Positions 17,598-27,700 of a stretch of DNA of 64,000 nt are shown piece after piece. Source of the stretch: an uncultured Bacteroidales bacterium (lineage in GTDB: Bacteria > Bacteroidota > Bacteroidia > Bacteroidales > Bacteroidaceae); contig CAMYYY010000003.1 of assembly GCA_947303715.1 (NCBI GenBank), forward strand, positions 1-64,000, in the 5' to 3' direction. Every line of letters starts with the position of its first letter. Position 1 is the stretch's first letter. The notes beneath the pieces are model-generated. The model was not told the DNA's origin. It ran no database searches and saw only the letters and a program-made list of their open reading frames with translations. A program made the position numbers and the translations under genes.

Positions 17598-17795
17598 TTT
17601 TTCCAGCGTTAGGCGTTGTTGTTGCTAAATTTGTTAAACGTTTGCGAGTGTCTTAAAATAATAGTATCTTTAATCCCCCTTTAGGGGCTTTTAGATAGGC
17701 TGTGGCTCGGAACGTACGTAACAGCGAGCGCAAAGCAAACTCGTTTGCTCTGCCGAGTCGTGACGGATGAAGACGAAGTCAAAATTGCAAATAAA

Positions 17796-17827
17796 TTTGC
17801 ATTATCGCTCGCCTTGACCTATCTTTG
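17796..17827 (+). promoter_or_regulatory. Bacteroidetes sigma-ABfr-type promoter for the antiporter
   Basis: TTTGC (17796-17800), 19-nt gap, TATCTTTG (17820-17827). Confidence 0.75.
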
Positions 17828-17839
17828 CAGCCTGAAATT

Positions 17840-19948
17840 ATGATTACTGACCCGACGCTCATCTTCGCGGTGGTGCTGGCTATCATCCTGACGGTACCCC
17901 TTGTGTCGCGCAAGCTGCGCATCCCCCATCTGGTGGGGATGATTGTGGCGGGTGTGCTGGTGGGCGAGCATGGGCTGGGGCTGTTGGCACGCGACAGCAG
18001 CTTCGAACTCTTCGGCAAGGTGGGTCTCTACTACATCATGTTCCTCGCCAGCCTTGAGCTGGACATGGAGGGCCTCCGCAAGAACCGTCGTCGTGGCATC
18101 GTCTTCGGCATTCTCACCTTCCTTATCCCCTTTGCGGTAGGGCTGCCTGTGGGGCTGTGGGTGCTGCGGCTGGGGCTGCCAGCCGCGTTGCTGCTGTCGT
18201 GCATACTGGCGTCGCACACGCTGGTCAGCTATCCCATCGCAGGGCGCTACGGACTGGGGCGTACGGATTGTGTCACCATAGCCGTCTGCGGCACCATGAT
18301 TGCCCTGCTGCTCGCCCTCGTCATCCTGGCGGTCATCGCTGCGGGTGTCGAGGGGCGGCTGGAGCCCTCGTTCCTTGTCTGGATGGGGGTGAGGACGGGC
18401 ATCTATGCCGTCATCATCTTCCTTGGCTATCCGAGGCTGACACGCTGGTTCTTCAAACGTTATGGCGATAACATCACGCAGTTCATCTTCGTGATGACGC
18501 TGATGATACTGAGTGCCGCCCTTGCCGATGCTGCTGGGTTGGAGGGACTGCTGGGTGCCTTCCTCGCCGGACTGGTGCTCAACCGCTATATCCCCCACGT
18601 GTCGCCCCTCATGAACCGCATCGAGTTTGTCGGTAATGCCCTGTTCATTCCTTATTTCCTGATAGGTGTGGGCATGCTCATCAATATCTCTGCCCTTTGG
18701 CAGTCGTTTGCCGGCATTGTTGTCATCGCCGTGATGCTCATTACGGCTCTTGCCACCAAGTGGGCTGCGGCCTGGCTGACGCAGAAATCGCTGCATCTGA
18801 AGGGCTACGAGCGGGAGATGTTGTTCGGCCTTAGCTCTGCCCATGCTGCTGGCGCGCTGGCGATGGTGATGGTGGGCACGCGCCTCATGCAGGCCGACGG
18901 CATGCCCCTGATGGACGATAACGTGATGAATGGCGTGGTTGCCATGATTCTGGGCTCGTGCATCGTCAGTTCTGTCGCTACCGAGCACGCCGCCTTCCGC
19001 ACAGCGAAGAAGGAGGCCTCTCCTTACAGACCCACCCCCAACCCCTCCCGTGAAGGGAGGGGAGCCCTCCCCCTTACGGGGGCGCGGGGAGGGGGTCTCC
19101 AGGAGGGAACGGGCCTCTTGGGCGATAGCCTGATGGTGGCTATCAATAATCCTGATAATGTGGATGATTTGATGAATACCGCCATCCTCATGCGTGGCCC
19201 GAAGGCGACGGGTGAGATTGTGGCGCTCCACGTCTCCATCGACGGCGCCGACTCTGAGCGCCGGCAGGAGCGGGGACGCGAGAACCTGCGCCGTGCGGCT
19301 GCCATCGGAGCCTCTGCCGACGTGCCCGTCGTCACCCAGAACCGCCTCGGCACCAACCCCGCAGGCAGCATCCTCCATGCCTTCAAGGAGGCTGATGCCA
19401 AGGAGCTCATCCTCGGCCTCCACCAGAAACGCAACTTTGCCGACTCGTTTCTGGGGACGACGCTGAACCATATTGTCGAAGGTACCCATCGCCAGGTGGT
19501 CATCGTGAAGCACCTGATGCCCGTCAACGTCGTCCATCGCCTTGTTGTGGCCATTCCGGCGGAGGCGGAGAGCGAGTTGGGCTTCTACCGTTGGCTCGAA
19601 CGCCTCTGCAACATCGGCGAGCAGCTGGGCTGCCGTGCCGATTTCCACGGACATCCCCAGACGCTCCGTCTGGTGAGCGACTACATCCGTACCCGTCATC
19701 CCAACATGCGCTTCCAGCTTATCGATATGCCTGACTGGAACGACCTGCTCACCACTACCGAGAACCTCAGCTTCGACCATCTCTTCGTGCTCGTCAGCGC
19801 CCGGCGTGGCAGCCTCTCGTGGCAGCCTTCTTTCGATAATCTGCCCACCCAGCTGATGAAGTATTTCATGGGCAACAGCCTGATGATCATCTATCCTGAA
19901 CAACGTAGCGATGCTCCTTCCACTACCTTCACCAACCCCATCCCCTAA
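17840..19948 (+). CDS. Cation:proton antiporter (Kef/NapA-type CPA2) with C-terminal UspA-like region
   Basis: LRIPHLVGMIVAGVLVGEHGLGLL, GLEGLLGAFLAGLVLNRYIPH, FFLIGVGM-type helices; family E insertion at 19028-19100. Confidence 0.88.
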   Translation: MITDPTLIFAVVLAIILTVPLVSRKLRIPHLVGMIVAGVLVGEHGLGLLARDSSFELFGKVGLYYIMFLASLELDMEGLRKNRRRGIVFGILTFLIPFAVGLPVGLWVLRLGLPAALLLSCILASHTLVSYPIAGRYGLGRTDCVTIAVCGTMIALLLALVILAVIAAGVEGRLEPSFLVWMGVRTGIYAVIIFLGYPRLTRWFFKRYGDNITQFIFVMTLMILSAALADAAGLEGLLGAFLAGLVLNRYIPHVSPLMNRIEFVGNALFIPYFLIGVGMLINISALWQSFAGIVVIAVMLITALATKWAAAWLTQKSLHLKGYEREMLFGLSSAHAAGALAMVMVGTRLMQADGMPLMDDNVMNGVVAMILGSCIVSSVATEHAAFRTAKKEASPYRPTPNPSREGRGALPLTGARGGGLQEGTGLLGDSLMVAINNPDNVDDLMNTAILMRGPKATGEIVALHVSIDGADSERRQERGRENLRRAAAIGASADVPVVTQNRLGTNPAGSILHAFKEADAKELILGLHQKRNFADSFLGTTLNHIVEGTHRQVVIVKHLMPVNVVHRLVVAIPAEAESELGFYRWLERLCNIGEQLGCRADFHGHPQTLRLVSDYIRTRHPNMRFQLIDMPDWNDLLTTTENLSFDHLFVLVSARRGSLSWQPSFDNLPTQLMKYFMGNSLMIIYPEQRSDAPSTTFTNPIP
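19028..19100. repeat. GC-rich palindromic element (family E, copy 3) inside the antiporter gene
   Basis: CAGACCCACCCCCAACCCCTCCCGTGAAGGGAGGGGAGCCCTCCCCCTTACGGGGGCGCGGGGAGGGGGTCTC; encodes RPTPNPSREGRGALPLTGARGGGL. Confidence 0.95.
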
Positions 19949-20087
19949 TGATTTACTAGTTGACAATTTACGATTGATTTAATGTTTTAGATATTTCATA
20001 AATAAAGCCGCGCAATGTGTAAATTACCAAATAATCAAATTAGTAAATAAATCGTAAATAGTAAATCGTCAAATCGTAAATCCCTTT

Positions 20088-20858
20088 ATGTATTCTTGGC
20101 AGCAACGAACGGAACAACTTTTTGGCCCCGATAAAATGGAGCACCTGCGTCGTGCCCACGTCCTTGTGGTTGGCGTTGGAGGCGTGGGTGCCTATGCTGC
20201 CGAGATGCTTTGCCGTGCCGGCATTGGCGAGATGACGCTTGTGGATGCCGATACCGTGCAGCCCTCGAACATCAACCGCCAGCTCCCTGCCACACATTCT
20301 ACCATAGGCCGTCTGAAAACCGACGTTATGCAGGAGCGTCTGCTTGCCATCAACCCTGCGTTGGTGCTCCACACGCTTCCCGTCTTTCTCACGGAGGACT
20401 ATATTCCCTCCCTGTTCAACACTCCTTTTGATTTCGTTGTCGATGCCATCGACACCATTGCTCCGAAGTGCGCCCTCATCATCGAAGCCCACCTCCGTCA
20501 TATTCCCATTATTTCCAGCATGGGAGCCGGCGCCAAGAGCGACATCACGAAGGTGCAGTTCGCCCGTCTTGAGGATACCTACCACTGTGGTCTCAGCAAG
20601 GCCGTCCGCACCCGACTACGCAATCTATGCAAAAAGACCCTCTCTGAGGGGGAGGGCCTCCCCTCCATCACGGGAGGGGTTGGGTCTCTCTTAAAAACCC
20701 CCGTTGTGTTCTCCTCTGAGCAGGCAGACCCTAAAGCCATCCTCACCGTTGAAGGCGAGCGTAATAAGAAGTCCACCACGGGTACCGTCAGCTACATGCC
20801 GGCTGTCTTTGGCTGCTACCTTGCCGAATATGTCATACAGCAATTAATTAATAGTTAA
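20088..20858 (+). CDS. tcdA: tRNA threonylcarbamoyladenosine dehydratase (ThiF/E1-like)
   Basis: RTEQLFGPDKMEHLRRAHVLVVGVGGVGAYAAEMLCRAGIGEMTLVDADTVQPSNINRQLPA; family E insertion KKTLSEGEGLPSITGGVGS. Confidence 0.93.
   Translation: MYSWQQRTEQLFGPDKMEHLRRAHVLVVGVGGVGAYAAEMLCRAGIGEMTLVDADTVQPSNINRQLPATHSTIGRLKTDVMQERLLAINPALVLHTLPVFLTEDYIPSLFNTPFDFVVDAIDTIAPKCALIIEAHLRHIPIISSMGAGAKSDITKVQFARLEDTYHCGLSKAVRTRLRNLCKKTLSEGEGLPSITGGVGSLLKTPVVFSSEQADPKAILTVEGERNKKSTTGTVSYMPAVFGCYLAEYVIQQLINS
20634..20691. repeat. GC-rich palindromic element (family E, copy 4, opposite orientation) inside tcdA
   Basis: AAGACCCTCTCTGAGGGGGAGGGCCTCCCCTCCATCACGGGAGGGGTTGGGTCTCTC. Confidence 0.85.
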
Positions 20859-20952
20859 AGATTAAGAGTTAAATATATTCCCTATTCATCGTTACGTTTT
20901 CAGAGCTATTTTTCTTAACTCTTAATTCTTAACTCTTAACTAAAATAAGAAT

Positions 20953-21612
20953 ATGATTTCCCTTTCCCACATTACCAAATCCTTTGGCTCCCTGCAAGTG
21001 CTGCGGGGCATTGACCTTACTGTTGCCGATAGCGAAATCGTCAGCATCGTCGGCCCCAGCGGAGCCGGCAAGACCACGCTGTTGCAAATCATCGGCACGC
21101 TCGACCGCCCCGACTCGGGCAACGTGGTCATCGACGGCGTCGATGTCTTCAGTCTTCGCGACAAACAGCTCTCAGCCTATCGCAACGAGCATATCGGCTT
21201 CGTTTTCCAGTTCCATCAGCTGCTGCCTGAGTTTACGGCTGAGGAAAACGTCATGATGCCTGCCCTTATTGCAGGGCGCAGCATGCACGATGCCCATCGC
21301 GATGCCCGTGAGCTGTTGGATTTCCTCCGCCTTGCAGAACGTGCCGACCATAAGCCTGCTGAGCTCTCAGGAGGCGAGAAACAGCGCGTAGCCGTAGCCC
21401 GTGCCCTCATCAACCATCCCTCTGTCATCTTGGCCGACGAGCCCTCGGGCAGCCTCGACACGCAGAACAAGCAGGAGCTCCACCAGCTTTTCTTCGACCT
21501 CCGCGCCCGTTTCCAGCAGACGTTCATCATTGTCACTCACGACGAAACCCTCGCCGCCCTCACTGATCGTACCATCCGCCTCGTCGATGGCCAAATCGTC
21601 TCTGCTAACTAA
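20953..21612 (+). CDS. ABC transporter ATP-binding protein, LolD-like
   Basis: Walker [11 protein letters not shown], signature [15 protein letters not shown], Walker [13 protein letters not shown]. Confidence 0.92.
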   Translation: MISLSHITKSFGSLQVLRGIDLTVADSEIVSIVGPSGAGKTTLLQIIGTLDRPDSGNVVIDGVDVFSLRDKQLSAYRNEHIGFVFQFHQLLPEFTAEENVMMPALIAGRSMHDAHRDARELLDFLRLAERADHKPAELSGGEKQRVAVARALINHPSVILADEPSGSLDTQNKQELHQLFFDLRARFQQTFIIVTHDETLAALTDRTIRLVDGQIVSAN

Positions 21613-22002
21613 AACTAAAAAATGTTATTTTGCAATACGAAAAAAAAGAAAAAGCAATAATTGTTATTGTTGAGTCCGCACGCGTTTGATTCCCGAGGAC
21701 AAAGCGACGTTGACCCCTGAAAAATGTTTTGCCCCCCTTTATAGTCCTGACCGACGGGATCATTGTTGTTTTGCCCTATTATCTCTTGAGTTTCATATTG
21801 TGGACGCTCTTGTCTTTTAACTCAGTGCAAGGTTGATTAGAAAAGAGTCTTTTTTTACCGGACGGTGGATGACATACTTCAACTCTTTTTTACATGCATG
21901 AGAAGATATAGTGGTGCATACGTGTTAAAAATTACGAACGAAAGTGCCACTCTACGTTTATTTGAACTAACTTTGCATTCCTATAATCTAAAACAAGCGA
22001 GA

Positions 22003-23067
22003 ATGAAATCATTTAGAACCTTTTTGACGCTGGTGACGCTGGTTGGACTGGTGCTGACGGGCTGCCGCGACGAGGCTGTGACGACGTTCACGGGCTCTTA
22101 TACCTACAAGACGGGTGGGCAACTGAAGGTGCTGCCTACGGTGCTGACAGGCGATTCGGTAGATGCCGTAGCAGCCTGCTCGGCGCTGAGCGGCTATGGC
22201 CTGGCGAACCTCTGGGTTCCCCTCACGCCGGAGTCGGGCGAGATGACGATGGTGTATACGAATGAGGCGAAGGACAGCGTCATCCTGACGTTCACGGCGC
22301 TGATGGGCGACCTCTGCACACTCACAGGCACGCTTTCAGGCGATACGCTGACGCTATCAGGCAAGGACACGAAGTCCATGCAGATTACCGACGGCAACGG
22401 CTCGCTGGGCGGAGGCTTTGTTACCGTCAGCGGCGAGGGCAAGCTCTACGACGAACTGCTCATCCTCAACCTCAGCTACGAAGGCGCATTTACCTCGACG
22501 GCTACAGGACGTAGCACGGAGATGACTATCGTGGAGAGCCGCGTACAATGTGTGGCGCAGACGCTGTCGCCGCACCTCATCCCCCTTTCCTCTTATTATA
22601 AGACGGGCGGACAGGTAAGGCTGATGCCTACGGTGCTGACGGATTCGCTGGTAAACGCTGTGGATGCCTGTTCGGCGATTTGCGGCTTCGACATGAAGGA
22701 TCTCTGGCTGGCTCTGAAGCCTGAGGCTGGAGCGCTGAACATCGTCGGCACAGATGGCGACGGAGAGACGCTGACGCTCTCGTTTAACGCGCTGTTGGGC
22801 GACGTCTGCACGCTGGGCGCTACAGCGTATGGTGAGAACCTCGTCCTGACGGGCAACAACACAAAATCCATGCAGGTGACAGACGGCGACCAGACGCTGG
22901 GCGGAGGCATCGTTACCGTCAGCGGCAGCGGCAAGCGCACCGACGGCCTGCTCCTGCTCGACCTCGATTACCAAGGGACATTCACCTCCACCGTCACAGG
23001 ACGTCCCATCGAGATGACGATTCTGGAAAGCAAGGTACAGTGTAATGCGAAGAGAAAAGAAAAATGA
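22003..23067 (+). CDS. Secreted lipoprotein with two tandem homologous domains (function unknown)
   Basis: Lipobox VLTGCRD; repeated YKTGGQLKVLPTVLT...AVAACSALSGYGLANLW / YKTGGQVRLMPTVLT...AVDACSAICGFDMKDLW. Confidence 0.75.
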   Translation: MKSFRTFLTLVTLVGLVLTGCRDEAVTTFTGSYTYKTGGQLKVLPTVLTGDSVDAVAACSALSGYGLANLWVPLTPESGEMTMVYTNEAKDSVILTFTALMGDLCTLTGTLSGDTLTLSGKDTKSMQITDGNGSLGGGFVTVSGEGKLYDELLILNLSYEGAFTSTATGRSTEMTIVESRVQCVAQTLSPHLIPLSSYYKTGGQVRLMPTVLTDSLVNAVDACSAICGFDMKDLWLALKPEAGALNIVGTDGDGETLTLSFNALLGDVCTLGATAYGENLVLTGNNTKSMQVTDGDQTLGGGIVTVSGSGKRTDGLLLLDLDYQGTFTSTVTGRPIEMTILESKVQCNAKRKEK

Positions 23068-24293
23068 GATTCAAGATTTCAAATAAAAGTGGAATTATGA
23101 GTGAACAGAGATCAGTGAACAGTGAACAGATAATACTTATGCAATCAGATGGAGAACATTCATCTGATCACTGTTCACTGATCACTGTTCACTCATTTGT
23201 CAGTTTGAATGCCCTTTTTAAGGTTTTTGTCTTAGTCTTGGGTTTTAGTTTTCTTATGGCTTGTCAGCATGGGGATAAGAAGACGGTAGAGGCCTTGGAG
23301 GGGCGGATCAGTCAGGCTATTGGTGTGCGGCGTAATTCGCGAACGGAGCCTGTGAAGGTGAGTGTGCAGGCTGTCCGTCCAGCCGAGGGCGGTAGTCTTG
23401 TTGGTTATGTGGGGCGTGTGGAGCCTACGCGTAGCACGCTGGTCTCGCTGCCTCATGGTGGAACGCTGGTCTCGCTGCGGGTGCGCGAAGGGCAGCGCGT
23501 CAACAAGGGCGACATCCTGGCGGAGGTGAGGAACGAATCCCTTCAGGCTGCCTACGATATGGCTGCCAGCACGTTGCATCAGGCTGAGGACGGCTTTGCC
23601 CGTGTGCAGAAGGTCTATGACAGCGGCAGCATTACGGAACAGAAATACATAGATGTGCAGACTCAGCTGGAGAAAGCCCGCTCGGCAGAGCAGGCTGCCC
23701 GTAGTGCCTTGGATGAATGCCTTGTACGTGCTCCGTTTGCCGCTACGGTGAGCGAGGTGATGGGGCATCAGGGCACGCAGGTGACTGCCCTTGCGCCGTT
23801 GGTGCGCCTGGTGGATGTGGGACGGATGGAGATCACGTTTGCCGTGCCTGAGGGTGAGCTGGCTTCGCTCAGCATAGGCGATAGCGCTACGTTGACGGTG
23901 CCGGCGATAGAGAAGACGTTCCCTGCCGTGTTGAAGGTGAAAGGTGTGGTGGGCTCGGAGCTATCGCACAGCTACGACTGCACGTTGGGCGGCCTGCCCG
24001 AGGTGGAAGGGCTTATGCCCGGTATGGTCTGCAAGGTCGGCATCACTACAGGCAAGCGCAAAGGAGGCGTCCTCGTACCCGCTTCGGCCGTGATGAATGA
24101 CCGTGAGGGACGCTACGTCTGGACAGCCGACAGCACAGACATCGTGGGCAAGCGCCGCGTCATTGTCGATGGCTTCTCGGGTCACGACGTAATCGTTACA
24201 GCAGGCCTTACGGAAGGAGAGCTCGTCATTGTGCAAGGCTCACAAAAAGTTTCCACGGGAATGAGGATTAAGGCCTTAATAATGAAGAATTAA
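23064..24293 (+). CDS. RND efflux periplasmic adaptor subunit (MFP/HlyD), start uncertain
   Basis: VGRVEPTRSTLVSLPHGGTLVSLRVREGQRVNKGDILAEV lipoyl/barrel-sandwich region; lipobox SFLMACQ. Confidence 0.88.
   Translation: MRFKISNKSGIMSEQRSVNSEQIILMQSDGEHSSDHCSLITVHSFVSLNALFKVFVLVLGFSFLMACQHGDKKTVEALEGRISQAIGVRRNSRTEPVKVSVQAVRPAEGGSLVGYVGRVEPTRSTLVSLPHGGTLVSLRVREGQRVNKGDILAEVRNESLQAAYDMAASTLHQAEDGFARVQKVYDSGSITEQKYIDVQTQLEKARSAEQAARSALDECLVRAPFAATVSEVMGHQGTQVTALAPLVRLVDVGRMEITFAVPEGELASLSIGDSATLTVPAIEKTFPAVLKVKGVVGSELSHSYDCTLGGLPEVEGLMPGMVCKVGITTGKRKGGVLVPASAVMNDREGRYVWTADSTDIVGKRRVIVDGFSGHDVIVTAGLTEGELVIVQGSQKVSTGMRIKALIMKN
23097..23196. repeat. Inverted repeat of GTGAACAG units over the adaptor 5-prime region (family G)
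   Basis: Arms 23097-23131 ATGAGTGAACAGAGATCAGTGAACAGTGAACAGAT and 23162-23196 (its near-perfect reverse complement). Confidence 0.9.
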
Positions 24294-24324
24294 AAATGAA
24301 AAATGAAGAATAAAATGGTTAGCA

Positions 24325-24769
24325 TAATGAAAAATGAAGATAAATAGTGCAAATCATGGAAAATGAGAATATAGTTTTAACAAAAACAGAAGCCTACGCT
24401 ATACGGATCATAAAATTGTATCGTTATCTACAAATAGAAAAAAAAGAAAAGATAATGTCAAAACAACTTCTCCGTTGCGGAACTAGTGTCGGTGCAAATT
24501 TAACGGAAAGTAATGACGCTATTAGCCATGCTGAATTCATTTCCAAAACACAAATCGCTTTGAAGGAATGTTCAGAATCCCTCTATTGGTTGAAATTATT
24601 AGTTTCCACGGACTATCTGACTCAAGAACAATACGAAGCCATCGCTACTGATGGTAAAGATATACAGCATCTCCTTATCGCTATCCTTAAATCAGCAAAA
24701 TCAAACCCACATGATTGGTGATCATATTATTCATCATTCGTCAGTACTATTTTTTTTCATTTTTCATTA
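24325..24769. repeat. 24-nt inverted repeats bracketing the second four-helix-bundle gene
   Basis: 24325-24348 TAATGAAAAATGAAGATAAATAGT vs reverse complement of 24746-24769 TAATGAAAAATGAAAAAAAATAGT (22/24 identical). Confidence 0.85.
24356..24721 (+). CDS. Four-helix bundle protein (23S rRNA IVP / S23 family-like)
   Basis: MSKQLLRCGTSVGANLTESNDAISHAEFISKTQIALKECSESLYWLKLL is the typical family signature. Confidence 0.9.
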   Translation: MENENIVLTKTEAYAIRIIKLYRYLQIEKKEKIMSKQLLRCGTSVGANLTESNDAISHAEFISKTQIALKECSESLYWLKLLVSTDYLTQEQYEAIATDGKDIQHLLIAILKSAKSNPHDW

Positions 24770-24788
24770 CAAAAGATAGTATATCGTT

Positions 24789-27700
24789 GTGAAGTTGCGT
24801 CCGAAAACAAGCCTTGAGGGTGGCATCGCAGGATGGGTGCGCTCGTCAATCCGGCAGAACAGGCTGGTGCTCATTGTAGTGGCCGTGCTGGTGGGTGCCG
24901 GAGCGTACGGGCTTGTTCGGATGAACAAGAACGAGTTTCCCTCGTTCGTCATCAAGCAGGGGCTTGTGGCTGGCGTCTATCCCGGCGCTACGGCTGCCGA
25001 GGTGGAAGAACAGCTGACGAAACCGCTCGAGGAGATGCTGATGGCCTACGAGGAGGTGGACCGCGAAAGCCTAAGCAGCGTTACCAAGGACGGTATCTGC
25101 TATATCTATGCGGACCTTACTTGCAGCCAAGACAAGAAGGACGAGGTGTGGAGCAAGATCAAGCTCGGCTTGCAGACGCGCCGTGCCACCCTGCCTGCCG
25201 GCGTGTTGGCGGTGGCTGTACTGGACGACTTCAGCAGCGTCACCTCCATGCTCATCGCCATCGAGAGCGACGACAAGGGTTATGCCGAGCTACAAGCTAT
25301 AGCGGAATGGCTCTCTGAGCGCCTTCGTACGCTGCCGGCATTGGCAAGCGTTTCCATCCTCGGTGCGCAGGAAGAGGAGATAGCTGTCACCATCGACAGA
25401 GAGCGTATGTCGGCGTATGGGTTAAATCCCGCTACGCTGATGCTCAATTACCAGACGTCGGCCTTAGGTATTCCAGCGGGTACTTTCAGCGCAGGATATA
25501 CGAACGCCCCCATTCATGTACATAGCACGGTGAGCAGTGAACGTGAAGTGGCTGAAAAGATTGTCTGGAGTGATCCGTCGGGAGGTGTGGTGCGGCTGAA
25601 GGACATCGCCCACATCGAGCGTCGCGTCAAGGAGCCCGAGCAGTTCGTTTCCTACAACGGGCATACCTGTCTGGTGCTGAATATCGTGATGCGTCCGGGC
25701 AACAACATCGTTCGCTTCGGACATGATATTGAGCGCTTGTTGGATGACTATATGACGGAGTTGCCCCAGAGCGTTGTGCTGAGTCGCGTCAGCGACCAGC
25801 CGCGCGTCGTGGAAGACTCGGTCTATTCGTTCCTCACCGACCTGCTTATCTCCATGCTGGTGGTTATCGCCGTCATGCTGCTGCTGTTCCCTCTCAAGTC
25901 AGCCCTTATCGCCAGCTCCGGTCTGCCCGTCATCACGGCAATCACCATAGCCATCATGTACTTTACGGGCATGGAACTCAATACGGTGACGTTGGCCTCG
26001 CTCATTGTGGTGTTGGGTATGATTGTCGATGATTCCATCATCACCATGGATGGCTATATGGTCAAGCTGGGGCATGGGATGGAACGTGTCGATGCTGCCT
26101 GTGCCAGCGCCAAGGAACTCTTCGTGCCCACTTTCACGGCTACGCTGGCCATCAGCCTCATGTTCTTCCCGGCTAAATACGTCATCACGGGCTATCTGGG
26201 CGATTTCATTAAGCTGTTCCCCTGGGTGATAGCCATCGCGCTGATGATGTCCATCGTCTATGCCGTTACCGTCGTTCCCATTTTGGAGACACATTTCATC
26301 GGCGAGGCCTCAAACTCCCAACGAAATGTCATCAGCCGTATGCAGCAGCGGCTCTTCCGTACCATTGACAAGGTTTATGCCCGAGCTCAGGCCTTCTGCT
26401 TCCGCCGTCCGGCGCTGACGCTGGGTATGGGCCTCGTTGCCGTAGCTTTAGGTGTGTGGATGTTCCTGCATACCAATATTCAGATGATGCCGCTGGCCGC
26501 CCGAGACCACTTCGTGGTGGAGATGGAGGTGCAGGGAGGTGCAGGCACCAGTCGCACGCAGCAACTCTCTGATTCGTTGCAGCACTTGATGCTGCAGGAT
26601 GCCCGAGTGGTCTCCTGTACGGCTTTTACGGGTACGGGCGCACCTCGTTTCAATGCTACTTATACACCCATTCTGCCTTCGTCGGCTACGGCGCAGATTA
26701 TAGTTAAGACTACCTCGACATTGGCTACGGAGGCCTTGTTGCGTAAATTCGAACGGCAATATGAACACGTCTTTCCCGATGCCCTCATCCGCTTTAAGCA
26801 GATGGACTATCAGGCTGTGGTAGCCCCTATGGAGGTAACTCTCAAAGGGTCTGATCGTGAAACACTGGTGGCGGCTGCGGACAGCATCCGTGCCTATATG
26901 GCTTCACTCACGGAGTTGAAATGGGTGCACAGCGATTGTGCCGACTTCCGTCCTACGGTGGAGGTGACGCTTGACGATGACGAGGCTTCGCGCCTCGGTG
27001 TGAACAAGGGGACACTGGCGTTGGCGCTAGCGGGCTCGTTCGGCGGACAATCCATTGCTACGCTCTGGGAGGGAGATACAAAGGTACCCGTGCGTCTCTA
27101 CAACGAAGGCATAGGCGAGGGCATGGACTACGAAACGGTGTCCAATCAGCTTATCCCCACGGCTCTGCCAGGTATCAGCGTGCCGCTGCGTCAGGTAGCC
27201 GAAGTGCAGCCCGACTGGCAGCCTGTCCAGTTGGGGCGTGCGTCCAGTATGCCTTCGGTGACCATCCGAGCCGACATGAAGAATGGACAGAGCCAGCCCG
27301 CAGCCATGAAGAAGGTGAAGCAGTATGTGCAGGAACGCGTCGTACCCATCTTGCCCGAAGGCACGAAGGTCGTTTATGGCGGTCTTTCGGCTATGAATAA
27401 GATGGTTCTCCCCGAGATTGTTTTGGCGTTTATTGCGGCGGTAGCGGTATTGTTTATCTTCCTGCTGTTTCATTTCAAGAAAGTATCGGTGGCGCTGCTG
27501 ACGATGGCGATGAGCATGCTCTGCTTGTTTGGTGCTTCGATTGGTCTCTGGGTGTTCCGGCTTGATTTTGGCATGACGGCCGTGCTGGGGCTTATCAGCC
27601 TGGTGGGAATCATTGTCCGTAATGGTATCCTAATGTACGAATATGCCGAGAAACAACGCTTTGAGCAAGGCGTCGATGTGAAGACGGCTGCTATGGAGGC

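Noticed and set aside
17819-19966. 715-aa ORF on the minus strand fully antisense to the cation/proton antiporter
   Set aside because: Composition (His/Gln/Arg/Asp-rich, no domain) is typical of the antisense frame of a GC-rich membrane-protein gene; the plus-strand frame has clear CPA2 motifs and a promoter.
21618-22000. Possible decayed mobile element or ncRNA in the gap after the LolD-like gene
   Set aside because: No clear terminal repeats, ORF remnants or stable conserved fold could be identified by eye.
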